This document shows positions 50,454 to 58,496 of a stretch of DNA of 64,000 bases, piece by piece (within the stretch, counting starts at the first letter, position 1; each line of letters begins with the position of its first letter). The stretch lies in the NCBI GenBank assembly GCA_964480365.1, contig CAYZPM010000015.1:14418-78417 (forward strand). Direction: 5' to 3'. This DNA comes from CAIQPV01 sp964480365. Lineage in GTDB: Bacteria > Pseudomonadota > Gammaproteobacteria > Burkholderiales > Gallionellaceae. The notes under the pieces were generated by a model, which was not told the origin of the DNA, made no database searches, and was given only the letters and a program-made list of their open reading frames with translations. The position numbers and the translations under genes are program-made.

Positions 50454-50509
50454 AGCGGTTAAATAGGTTAAATTGCACAACTTAATATCATCCGCGAAAT
50501 GGGCACACC

Positions 50510-51220
50510 TTGTCAATTTTAACCGGTATTTTTTTGAACATCCGCACAAAATTATGGCAGGCATTGCCCGCCCAACCCTGCCTGCTGTGCGGTGCATTCA
50601 GCCACAATGGCGCCTGGTGCAAGGCTTGCGATAGCACCCTGCCCTACTTGACGGAGCCGCATTGCCCGCTATGTGCGCTGCCTACCCTTAACGGCGACAT
50701 CTGCGGACGCTGCCTGAAACGCATGCCGCAATTCGACCGCACCTTGGCTGTCTTTGCCTACGCTTTTCCTCTCGACAAGCTGGTGCAGGCATTGAAATTT
50801 GGTGAGCGACTGATGCTGGTGAACGGCCTTGCGGACAGTCTGGCGCAACGTGTAGAAGTGCGTCCGGACTGTATAATAGCCATGCCTCTGCATCCATCCC
50901 GCTTGCGTGATCGCGGCTTCAATCAATCACAGGAACTGGCGCGGCGTGTCGCAAATAATCTGGATATTCCGCTGCTGGCACACGCCTGCCAGCGCGTGCG
51001 CGACACCCCGCCGCAATCCGCGCTGAAATGGAAAGAAAGGGGAAAGAACATGCGCAAGGCATTCACCTGTACACAAGAGTTATCCGGAAAACATGTTGCC
51101 GTAGTGGATGACGTAATGACTAGCGGTGCATCGCTGAACGAAGTGTCGCTTGCCTTGCGTAGCGCCGGTGCGCGTGAGGTGAGTGCATGGGTTATCGCGC
51201 GGACACTGCCGCATATCTGA
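50510..51220 (+). CDS. comF: ComF-family phosphoribosyltransferase-like protein
   Basis: 236 residues if started at TTG 50510; the true start is uncertain because no ATG fits and no strong ribosome site is seen. Zinc-finger Cys pairs CLLCGAF, CKAC, CPLCALP and CGRC occupy residues 23-70. The PRTase motif VAVVDDVMTSGASLNEVS lies near 192-209, with PLHPSRLRDRGFNQSQELAR before it. ComF takes part in natural transformation (family knowledge). Divergent from bioB by 56 bases. Confidence 0.92.
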   Translation: MSILTGIFLNIRTKLWQALPAQPCLLCGAFSHNGAWCKACDSTLPYLTEPHCPLCALPTLNGDICGRCLKRMPQFDRTLAVFAYAFPLDKLVQALKFGERLMLVNGLADSLAQRVEVRPDCIIAMPLHPSRLRDRGFNQSQELARRVANNLDIPLLAHACQRVRDTPPQSALKWKERGKNMRKAFTCTQELSGKHVAVVDDVMTSGASLNEVSLALRSAGAREVSAWVIARTLPHI

Positions 51221-51280
51221 TATTTAACCCAGAAAAAACATTTAGCCACAGAGGAATCACATTAAACTGCTCAGAATGCC

Positions 51281-51490
51281 TCACTGGATTATTTTATAGC
51301 GATATAAAATATAAAAGAGTGTTGCCATAACCACGTTAGTGAGCAGCACCATCGAAAGCATCCACAGTATCGTACGCAACAAACTGGCTTTCTTCGTTAG
51401 ATTTATACCTTGGCTTTTCTGATACTCGACCGGTATTTCATGCTTTCGAACATGACTGTAACTCTCTACCAACGTTTGCTCTTTAGTCAT
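51281..51490 (-). CDS. Small membrane protein downstream of ccoG
   Basis: 69 residues. One membrane segment at about 40-62 (TILWMLSMVLLTNVVMATLFYILYRY). N-terminal half is hydrophilic and probably cytoplasmic. It starts 14 bases after the ccoG stop, so it is in the same transcript. Could be a short FixH-like or oxidase assembly accessory (inference); I do not recognise a family. Confidence 0.65.
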   Translation of the reverse strand: MTKEQTLVESYSHVRKHEIPVEYQKSQGINLTKKASLLRTILWMLSMVLLTNVVMATLFYILYRYKIIQ

Positions 51491-51504
51491 CTTATTCTCC
51501 TATA

Positions 51505-52803
51505 TCAATTTCTTGCCGAGTAATGTTCCACTCCAAAACGTCCAACCCATCCGTCCTTGGCACGCGCCTCGATAATGACTTGATGCAATCCCTTGGGAAG
51601 GTCGGGAGAGATATGCAAATTGACGCTCATGCGAGAGGCGGTCGTCAGTTCCAGATTCTCTGTTTCAAGCTTATAGCTACCCTCCGGAATTCCCTTAACG
51701 GACAGCGCAAGTTGCGCGGGCGCATACATCTTGTTCGAAACTTGCACCCTGTACTCGCTGACCGTAATCCCGGAAGACTTTTCCGATCTGTACGCAACTA
51801 TGTTATAGGGGGAGTAATGTAAAAATCCCCAAGCGAACAAAGAGCACCCGATCAGGAAAACCATACCAGCCCAACTTAATCTCGAAAACAGTTCATCCAC
51901 ATTGTCACGCCATGTATTGGCGCGTCTCTGTTCGCCAAACTCGAATTGCAGCAGTCCACGGCTTCCTTCTGGCGCATGCAATTTGTTGCATGCGTCTATG
52001 CATTCGCCGCAGTTGATGCAGCTATCGTAAATCTTGAACTGGGTCGGGTTGAAGTCGAGAAAACAGGAGGTCACGCAATAGTTGCACTTGGCGCAATCAT
52101 TGGCACGGCTGGCATCATATTCCACGTGCAGAGTCTGTTTGGTTTTGAATATGTGCTGCCAAATCCGGTATAGACAAAAATAACTACACAGGACATTCCT
52201 GATCATGGCTATATCAAGAAAGATGGCAAACACGACCACTAGATAGAGGTAATAAGTAAACCTCGGCAGCCGCAAATCCGGCCTGAACGCAAGCAGGGAC
52301 CAGATCGCATCGGGCGGATAGAAATACAGAAACGGGATGATCGCCAGGACAAACGAGACAGCCAGCACGACAATAGCAAGGACAAGCCAGTTAGCAGGGT
52401 TGTTTTTAGATGCGGCAACCTTTGACTTTTCGCTTTCGATACTGATGCTGGCACGCTTACCCAATAGTTTGTAGGTCAAGTGATTGATCCACTCCGAAAG
52501 TGAGTTTTGCGGGCAAGCCCAACCGCACCATACCGTGCCTATGGTCGAATAAGTCATCGCAGCACCCGTGGCCAACATGACCCAGAAGCCCAGCATCAGG
52601 TAATAATCCGACCACCATATCTGGCGGTCGAGGATCACAAAATTTCCGGCTTGCAAATCAATCCTGAAAAGTCCGGTAAGCGGAATCAGTGCAATTAGCA
52701 AGAGTGCGGCTATTTGGGTTGCCCTTCTTTTCCAGTGATATTTCGGCGAAAGCGCACTCTCCACCTTGATCGGGACTCTTGAAAGCGGCTCATTAATTTT
52801 CAT
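51505..52803 (-). CDS. ccoG: Cytochrome c oxidase accessory protein CcoG (FixG-like)
   Basis: 432 residues with membrane segments near 36-52, 70-90, 150-180, 190-215 and 310-330. CGWACPQNSLSEW is the N-terminal Cys pair. Ferredoxin motifs follow at about 235-275: CAKCNYCVTSC and CINCGECIDAC. The C-terminal 100 residues form an Ig-like domain. CcoG reduces copper for cbb3 oxidase maturation (family knowledge). No ccoNOP gene is present in the window. A 36-residue membrane protein gene precedes it and a 69-residue one follows. Confidence 0.94.
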   Translation of the reverse strand: MKINEPLSRVPIKVESALSPKYHWKRRATQIAALLLIALIPLTGLFRIDLQAGNFVILDRQIWWSDYYLMLGFWVMLATGAAMTYSTIGTVWCGWACPQNSLSEWINHLTYKLLGKRASISIESEKSKVAASKNNPANWLVLAIVVLAVSFVLAIIPFLYFYPPDAIWSLLAFRPDLRLPRFTYYLYLVVVFAIFLDIAMIRNVLCSYFCLYRIWQHIFKTKQTLHVEYDASRANDCAKCNYCVTSCFLDFNPTQFKIYDSCINCGECIDACNKLHAPEGSRGLLQFEFGEQRRANTWRDNVDELFSRLSWAGMVFLIGCSLFAWGFLHYSPYNIVAYRSEKSSGITVSEYRVQVSNKMYAPAQLALSVKGIPEGSYKLETENLELTTASRMSVNLHISPDLPKGLHQVIIEARAKDGWVGRFGVEHYSARN

Positions 52804-52852
52804 GATTCATCCTTACTGTATTTATGAGTAAACCTGCGCAAGAAACTCACGC

Positions 52853-52963
52853 CTATTCATTCCACGTGTCGAACAATCGATCTATCACCCCGTTGCGCAA
52901 GAGTATGAAGAATACCGCAGTACCAACAACTAACCCAATCCCGAACCAATTTGCCAATGTCAT
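52853..52963 (-). CDS. Very small membrane protein upstream of ccoG
   Basis: 36 residues read on the minus strand: MTLANWFGIGLVVGTAVFFI, then LLRNGVIDRLFDTWNE, with one membrane helix. It is preceded by AAGAGAGAAGATT, a good ribosome site, and followed after 49 bases by ccoG. Its place and size suggest an oxidase-associated subunit such as CcoQ, though the sequence does not show the usual CcoQ pattern. Confidence rests on ribosome site and context. Confidence 0.6.
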   Translation of the reverse strand: MTLANWFGIGLVVGTAVFFILLRNGVIDRLFDTWNE

Positions 52964-53073
52964 AATCTTCTCTCTCTTTAGCTTGTTACAGCGAAGCGGC
53001 GCTGCCCCTTTTTCATTCCGAACGTAATTTCTACACGGCCTTTACATTACAACGCAACAGCCTGACAATACAG

Positions 53074-53106
53074 GTACAGTTAAGCAAATATATTCTTGTA
53101 CTGTAC
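53074..53106. promoter_or_regulatory. Operator candidate for MocR-type regulator
   Basis: GTACAGT (53074-53080) and ACTGTAC (53100-53106) are inverted half-sites with 19 bases between, 14 bases before the regulator start and in the divergent region with ccoG. An additional GTACTG overlaps the right site. Likely an autoregulation site (inference). Confidence 0.5.
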
Positions 53107-53119
53107 TGGCTCATTAACC

Positions 53120-54532
53120 ATGACAATTATCAATATAAACTCCAGCGACTCCCTCCCGCTCATCTACCAAATCATTAATGCTGTCAAGGAATTGATCGAT
53201 AACCGGGTGATTAGAAGTGGCGCTCGCATGCCATCAATCAGAAACTTTGCCTTCGATCATGGCGTGAGCCGTTTTACGGTAGTACAGGCGTACGATAGGC
53301 TCGTTGCAATGGGCTACCTGAATTCGAAGCTGGGGTCTGGCTTCTATGTTTCAGCTCGCCCGGCGTCTCATGCATCCATAGAGGGCATCAGCAAACTAGA
53401 TGGCTCAATTGACGTTGCCTGGCTATTGCGCAATGCGCTGGAAGACCGCACCAGCAAGACCATGCCCGGCGCCTGGTGGCTGCCCGCATCGTGGATGGAA
53501 GAAACCGGCATTCAAAAATCCTTGCGGGCGCTCTCTCTAAAGCAAGGCGAATTCTTTACTGCTTATGGAACGGCTGCGGGCTATCAGCCATTGAGGGAGC
53601 TACTGCAAGGCAAGCTGTCCTCAATCGGTGTAACAGTTGAAACGTCACAAATCGTTCTCACCTCCGGCGTCACTCACGCAATGGATCTGATTACCCGATA
53701 CTTCGTGCAACCCGGTGATGCGGTATTGGTAGATGACCCAGGATTTTTCATTTTGTTTGGCGGCTTGAAATCATTCGGCGCCAAGATTGTTGGTGTGCCA
53801 TGGAATCACGATGGGCCGGATATCCCAACCATGGAAGCCTTGATCAAGGAACACCATCCGCGCATTTTCTTCACCAATACGGTCTTGCACAATCCAACCG
53901 GCGTCAGTATCAGCCAGAGCGTGGCTTACCGTATGCTGCAATTGGCCGAGAAATACGACATGATCCTCGTCGAGGATGATATTTATGGGGACTTTCATCC
54001 ATCAAAAATAACTCGTTTGGCCACGCTCGATCAACTGGATCGCGTCATCTACGTCAGCAGCTTCTCCAAAACACTTTCTGCCAGCCTGCGGGTCGGCTAC
54101 TTCGCGTGCAAAAAAGAATTAGCCAAAGGCCTCTGTGACATGAAGCTGCTGACAGGCCTAACCACGTCCGAGGTGAGCGAGCGCATCATTTATCAACTCT
54201 TGTCTGGCGGGCATTACCGCAAGCATCTTGATAAATTGAGGCTTAGATTACAAGAAATCAGAGCTACCACCATCGCAAGGCTCGACAAGTTGGGATTTAC
54301 AACTTACGTCGAACCCGAGGGCGGAATGTTTATTTGGGCGAAAATAAACGACGAAATAAACATGACCACGTTGGCAGAGCAAGCAGCTAAAGAAGGCGTT
54401 ATGCTCGCTCCCGGCAACGTATTTCGTCCACATCAGGAAACATCGCCATGGCTCAGGTTTAATGTTGCCCATTGTGAAAATGAGGCAACTTTTGAAGTCT
54501 TATCCAAAATAGTGGGAGGATATGCTCAATAG
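53120..54532 (+). CDS. MocR/GntR-type PLP-dependent regulator
   Basis: 470 residues from ATG 53120 (MTIININSSDSLPLIYQI); eight upstream codons are not needed. The GntR winged helix is at about 15-80 (GARMPSIRNFAFDHGVSRFTVVQAYDRLVAMGYLNSKLGSGFYV). The aminotransferase-like domain follows, with the PLP Lys in SSFSKTLSASLRVGY and HNPTGVSIS. MocR-like proteins usually control PLP or amine metabolism genes (family knowledge); no such gene is adjacent, so its target is unknown. Divergent from the ccoG group. Confidence 0.92.
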   Translation: MTIININSSDSLPLIYQIINAVKELIDNRVIRSGARMPSIRNFAFDHGVSRFTVVQAYDRLVAMGYLNSKLGSGFYVSARPASHASIEGISKLDGSIDVAWLLRNALEDRTSKTMPGAWWLPASWMEETGIQKSLRALSLKQGEFFTAYGTAAGYQPLRELLQGKLSSIGVTVETSQIVLTSGVTHAMDLITRYFVQPGDAVLVDDPGFFILFGGLKSFGAKIVGVPWNHDGPDIPTMEALIKEHHPRIFFTNTVLHNPTGVSISQSVAYRMLQLAEKYDMILVEDDIYGDFHPSKITRLATLDQLDRVIYVSSFSKTLSASLRVGYFACKKELAKGLCDMKLLTGLTTSEVSERIIYQLLSGGHYRKHLDKLRLRLQEIRATTIARLDKLGFTTYVEPEGGMFIWAKINDEINMTTLAEQAAKEGVMLAPGNVFRPHQETSPWLRFNVAHCENEATFEVLSKIVGGYAQ

Positions 54533-54981
54533 ATGACGAATTGATTTGCACTGTTACTTGTCTCTGTAGCGACAAGCCGGATAGTTCTGTGAAATGACGG
54601 ATGCGTGGCCAATTTTTGTCATTCACGACTATTATGGGGCAATGAAATATCAGAGAGTATGCAGTTCCCCGCCAAAGAAAATGATACGGTGACGTGTGAT
54701 TTTAATGACATGCCACAGTTTTATGTTTATCATGGTCAGCGTGGGTTAGCTGCGTTCAGTAGCGCAGCAAAATAGTGTGGGTTGGCACATACGTTATAAA
54801 GCCACCTGCACTGATGCACATAAAAACTGCCAGCCACGCGCTGGCGTTTTCTTTTTAGTCTGAAGTTGGAAAAGCTGATTATGAGATGAGGCAACCTGCG
54901 CCTGCATCGACAATCTCAGCTTGTTTTCCCTTCACCGCATACGGCATATGAAATACCCTTTGCGACTGTCTGGTAGGCAAC
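54533..54981. other. Intergenic region with lone terminator
   Basis: A 449-base gap with no gene supported. The only clear structure is the stem GCCAGC-cacgc-GCTGGC followed by GTTTTCTTTTT at about 54829-54857 on the plus strand, an intrinsic terminator about 300 bases after the MocR-type stop. It may end the upstream message or an unseen small RNA. Confidence 0.5.
54829..54857 (+). terminator. Intrinsic terminator
   Basis: GCCAGC and GCTGGC pair around a five-base loop, followed by GTTTTCTTTTTAG. It lies in the otherwise empty stretch before cbbQ. Confidence 0.7.
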
Positions 54982-55041
54982 ATGGATAATGAAGCTCGCC
55001 AATCGCCGGATATTCGATATCAATTGGAAAGAGAAATAGTA

Positions 55042-55848
55042 ATGAGAGACATTATCAGCCAATATCGAATCGAAAGGGAACCCTACTACCGAATCGTGTC
55101 GGATGAAGTCGCTATATATGAGGCCGCCTATGTTGAGCGCATGCCCATGATGATTAAAGGCCCGACAGGCTGTGGCAAAACACGGTTCATCGAATATATG
55201 GCATGGAAACTCCAGAAGCCATTGATTACCGTCGCCTGCAACGAAGATATGACCGCTTCAGATCTGGTAGGTCGATTCCTGCTCGATGCCAATGGCACGC
55301 GCTGGCAGGACGGGCCTCTAGCTCTTGCAGCTCGTTTTGGTGCGATTTGCTATCTCGATGAGGTTGTGGAGGCGCGCCAGGATACGACCGTAGTGATCCA
55401 TCCTCTCACCGATAATCGCAGAGTTCTACCCTTGGAAAAGACGAGTGAACTCGTGCATGCGCACCCTGATTTCCAGCTTGTTATTTCCTACAACCCCGGC
55501 TACCAAAGCATGATGAAGGATTTAAAGCAGTCTACCAAGCAGCGTTTTGGTGCGCTCGACTTCAATTATCCCGAGCATGCGGTTGAACAAGAGATTGTTT
55601 CCCATGAGACCGGCGTTTCACAGGAGATCGCGGGAAAGCTGGTTTCCATTGCGAAAATGGCACGCAACCTCAAAGGCCACGGTCTGGATGAAGGGATTTC
55701 TACAAGGATGCTGATTTATGCAGGCAACCTTATTGCCAAGCATGTCGAACCTAAGAAGGCTTGCCGTGTTGCCTTGGTGTCTCCTATCACTGACGACACG
55801 GATATGCGTGACGCACTTGATGCGGCGGTAGCTACGCATTTTGGGTAG
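55042..55848 (+). CDS. cbbQ: CbbQ/NorQ-type AAA+ ATPase
   Basis: 268 residues from ATG 55042 (MRDIISQYRIEREPYYRIVSDEVAIYEAAY), matching the usual CbbQ start; an in-frame ATG at 54982 would add 20 residues. Walker A is GPTGCGKTRF and Walker B is ICYLDEVVEA, with SYNPGYQSMMKDLKQSTKQRF downstream. CbbQ with CbbO forms a RuBisCO activase-like AAA+ machine (family knowledge); the NorQ/NorD pair is related. No RuBisCO or nor gene lies in the window, so the CbbQ name is inferred from sequence only. Confidence 0.85.
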   Translation: MRDIISQYRIEREPYYRIVSDEVAIYEAAYVERMPMMIKGPTGCGKTRFIEYMAWKLQKPLITVACNEDMTASDLVGRFLLDANGTRWQDGPLALAARFGAICYLDEVVEARQDTTVVIHPLTDNRRVLPLEKTSELVHAHPDFQLVISYNPGYQSMMKDLKQSTKQRFGALDFNYPEHAVEQEIVSHETGVSQEIAGKLVSIAKMARNLKGHGLDEGISTRMLIYAGNLIAKHVEPKKACRVALVSPITDDTDMRDALDAAVATHFG

Positions 55849-55853
55849 TCCAA

Positions 55854-56099
55854 ATGAATCAATTTTTCTCATTGATTGAGCAGAGTTCCGTTGGACGCAG
55901 TGCAACAAAATCAGGCAATCTGCTATCGAGCAAGCTCGATGCAGAGTTGACACACGGAGGAACCGCATCGCGTGAAATTGATACGTTTCGAAAGCTGATG
56001 GAACAACTAGCCATTCCACTAAGCAATCCAAAAACGATTGCCAAGTGGCTAGTTATCACCACATCCTACGATGCTTGCCGGACTGCGATCTTCCCTTGA
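55854..56099 (+). CDS. Small ORF, possible N-terminal part of cbbO
   Basis: 81 residues, starting five bases after the cbbQ stop. The product begins MNQFFSLIEQSSVGRSATKSGNLLSSKLDAELTHGG and ends within the start of the next frame, overlapping it by 55 bases. CbbO proteins are commonly longer than the 610 residues of the next ORF, so this may be the N-terminus separated by a frameshift (see findings), or a separate small gene. No domain is recognised. Confidence 0.4.
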   Translation: MNQFFSLIEQSSVGRSATKSGNLLSSKLDAELTHGGTASREIDTFRKLMEQLAIPLSNPKTIAKWLVITTSYDACRTAIFP

Positions 56100-57877
56100 G
56101 AGCCACTTTCAATCGCCTCGCATACGAGTTGAGAAACTACCTCAGCTCGGCCCCCAGAGAAACCTTAACCACGCCGGATGAGCCACGCGAGAAATCCCGG
56201 TTCATCGATGTTCAACGCTGCCTCATGATATATCTGCGAGCCCTGTGGGGCTGCGAATTTGTCATCAAACAGGCCGAGGTGGATTCTGTTGGAGATGATG
56301 TCGACAGACCATTCATCGAGTATTCCGTGATCAATTTGCCTAATGCCTTTTATGATGACACGCTGGATGGTGTCCAGCGCGTCACGGGTCTGGAGATCTA
56401 TCGTGCAGCTGCCGCTCATGCCGCAGCCCACCTCATTTACAGAAAGAAACCTCTCTCCACACGGTCACTCGACAAATGGCAAATCGCCTTGATTTCCATG
56501 ATTGAGGACGCGCGTGTGGAAACATTGTCTATCCGCAGCTTCCCTGGCCTGAAACGTCTCTGGGCTAGGCAGCATACGGCCTCTCCCCTGAACAACAAAA
56601 GTGCTGGCGATTATCTTAACCGCCTTGCACGCGCACTGCTGGATGATACCTATCAGGATGATAATCCTTGGGTTAGCCAAGGGCGGGCGTTCTTTAACTC
56701 GGCTGACGACCTGGAAGACGATCAGATTTCCCGTACCATAGGCATTAGACTTGCGGATTCATTTCGGGAAAAGAAAATCAGGTTCAATATCCACTCGGAT
56801 GTGCCAAGTGCCCCCTACCGTGATGACAATCGCTATTTATGGAGGCGTCAAAGTGTGCCACTGGAATTATTCAGTCCTTTCTTCAGCCACAAAGCTGCCG
56901 TAGGCGTCGAAGAAGGTGACAAAGTGCTTAAAAACCACTTGGTGCCAATACCTGACGAATCGGCAAGCCGGAAGCCGGTTTCCGCAACATACTTCTATCC
57001 GGAATGGAATTACCGCAGCCGCACCGAGGATCAGTCTTGGGTGACCTTACGGGAAAGAAGCCCCGTGTCCGGCGATCTGAAAATCATAGATAACATTATC
57101 GCGGAAAACCAGCATCTCATATCACGCATGAAAGCCCTGCTCCGTGCCATCCGGGATGGGGCGGCCCACCGTATCAGGAAGCTCGAACAGGGCGACGAAA
57201 TAGACATCAATGCCGCCATCCGGGCCCAGATCGATATCAGACAGGGAATGCCGCCAGATCCCCGGATTATGATGCGTTCGGTACGAAAAACTCGTGATAT
57301 CTCGGTGCTGATGCTTCTGGATTTTTCCAGATCAATGAACGACAAAGTTCAAGATGGCAAGTACACTGCGCTGCAACTTACCCAACAAGTTAGCATCCTG
57401 TTTGCGGAAGCGATTGAGCCAGTCGGAGATCCATTCGCCATCCACGGTTTCTATTCCGATAGTCGGCACTTCGTCGAATATTTCCGCTTAAAGGATTTCG
57501 ATCAACCCTACGATGAGGTTCCGAAAGCCAGGATCGCCGGCATTAAAGGCCAACGCGGCACCCGCATGGGTGCGGCGATACGCCACGCGACCCACCATCT
57601 CAACAATCAGAAATCCAGCAAGAAGTTATTGCTCATCATGACTGACGGTGAGCCATCAGACGTCGACGCTCCCGACCGAAAATATTTGCACGATGACACA
57701 AAAAAATCGGTCGAAGATGCCAAACGTAGCGGCATTCATACCTATTGCATCAGTCTCGATCCCGGCGCAGACGAGTATGTGTCCCGAATATTCGGCGCGA
57801 TGAACTACATGGTGGTCGACCATGTTAAACGTTTACCGGAAAAGGTGCTCCTCGTTTATGCGGGACTTACCCGCTAA
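56045..57877 (+). CDS. cbbO: CbbO/NorD-type VWA-domain protein
   Basis: 610 residues from GTG 56045, with no ATG fitting upstream before a stop at 55979-55981. The C-terminal VWA domain (about 420-605) has a MIDAS-like DFSRSMND, then TDGEPSD. Upstream residues contain the helical segment typical of NorD/CbbO partners of AAA+ CbbQ (KTRDISVLMLLD precedes the VWA). It acts as the adaptor of the CbbQ hexamer, docking it on RuBisCO (family knowledge). The N-terminus seems short, see the adjoining small ORF. Confidence 0.82.
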   Translation: MASYHHILRCLPDCDLPLRATFNRLAYELRNYLSSAPRETLTTPDEPREKSRFIDVQRCLMIYLRALWGCEFVIKQAEVDSVGDDVDRPFIEYSVINLPNAFYDDTLDGVQRVTGLEIYRAAAAHAAAHLIYRKKPLSTRSLDKWQIALISMIEDARVETLSIRSFPGLKRLWARQHTASPLNNKSAGDYLNRLARALLDDTYQDDNPWVSQGRAFFNSADDLEDDQISRTIGIRLADSFREKKIRFNIHSDVPSAPYRDDNRYLWRRQSVPLELFSPFFSHKAAVGVEEGDKVLKNHLVPIPDESASRKPVSATYFYPEWNYRSRTEDQSWVTLRERSPVSGDLKIIDNIIAENQHLISRMKALLRAIRDGAAHRIRKLEQGDEIDINAAIRAQIDIRQGMPPDPRIMMRSVRKTRDISVLMLLDFSRSMNDKVQDGKYTALQLTQQVSILFAEAIEPVGDPFAIHGFYSDSRHFVEYFRLKDFDQPYDEVPKARIAGIKGQRGTRMGAAIRHATHHLNNQKSSKKLLLIMTDGEPSDVDAPDRKYLHDDTKKSVEDAKRSGIHTYCISLDPGADEYVSRIFGAMNYMVVDHVKRLPEKVLLVYAGLTR

Positions 57878-57968
57878 GGTCTCTCGCACGTGATCCGTAA
57901 ATCGCCTCGTTTTTAGGCTAAGTGGTAAAATCAAACGAGCCAACCCGTCAAACCAAAAGAGATTATTT

Positions 57969-58157
57969 ATGCTCAAAATACCGCAATCGATCATTTATGC
58001 GATGATTGCAGTTAACATTACCGCATTCACGGTATTGATACAACTGGACATGCTTATTTTTAATGCACCCATAGCCAAGCTTATTGCATGGGCGTTAACT
58101 ATAGGCAGTTGGACATTAGCTTATAAGAAAAGGAAAAAGTTTTTTATTCTATTCTGA
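57969..58157 (+). CDS. Small two-helix membrane protein
   Basis: 62 residues from ATG 57969 behind AAAGAGATTATTT: LKIPQSIIYAMIAVNITAFTVLIQLDMLIFNAPIAKLIAWALTIGSWTLAYKKRKKFFILF. Two hydrophobic segments and a basic end. No known family. It is on the same strand as cbbQO, about 90 bases downstream. Confidence 0.5.
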   Translation: MLKIPQSIIYAMIAVNITAFTVLIQLDMLIFNAPIAKLIAWALTIGSWTLAYKKRKKFFILF

Positions 58158-58226
58158 TAGCGGGTATCAGAAATTTTGTGTGTTTTATGACTTTCTATTC
58201 ACAACCAAGGAACTTCGATCCGCTGA

Positions 58227-58466
58227 ATTGCATATCAAAAAACTGCCGACCACCATTCCATTTGCCTTACGCCGAAGGCTCGTACCCTTGAAGCAGAGGC
58301 AACTCGACGCGCAATAGAGGTAAACACCCAAGCGCTATCTAGCCTGACAGTTAAGGAAACAAAGACGCTTCTGGATTTGATGCGCAAAGTCGTTGAAAGA
58401 CAACGCGCGGGACGAAAAGAGCCAGCCAGGATCACCACGAACGGCCTAATGGATTATCGTGGTTAA
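58227..58466 (+). pseudogene. MarR-family regulator remnant
   Basis: A plus-strand frame without a start codon (stop at 58224-58226) reads SICLTPKARTLEAEATRRAIEVNTQALSSLTVKETKTLLDLMRKVVERQRAG and ends at TAA. LTPKAR and the LTVKETKTLLDLMRKV helix match the C-terminal half of MarR-type regulators. The DNA-binding half is missing, so this is likely a decayed fragment. Confidence 0.65.
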
Positions 58467-58496
58467 CCAACTTGGCTTCGATGGTTGCCATGCGAA

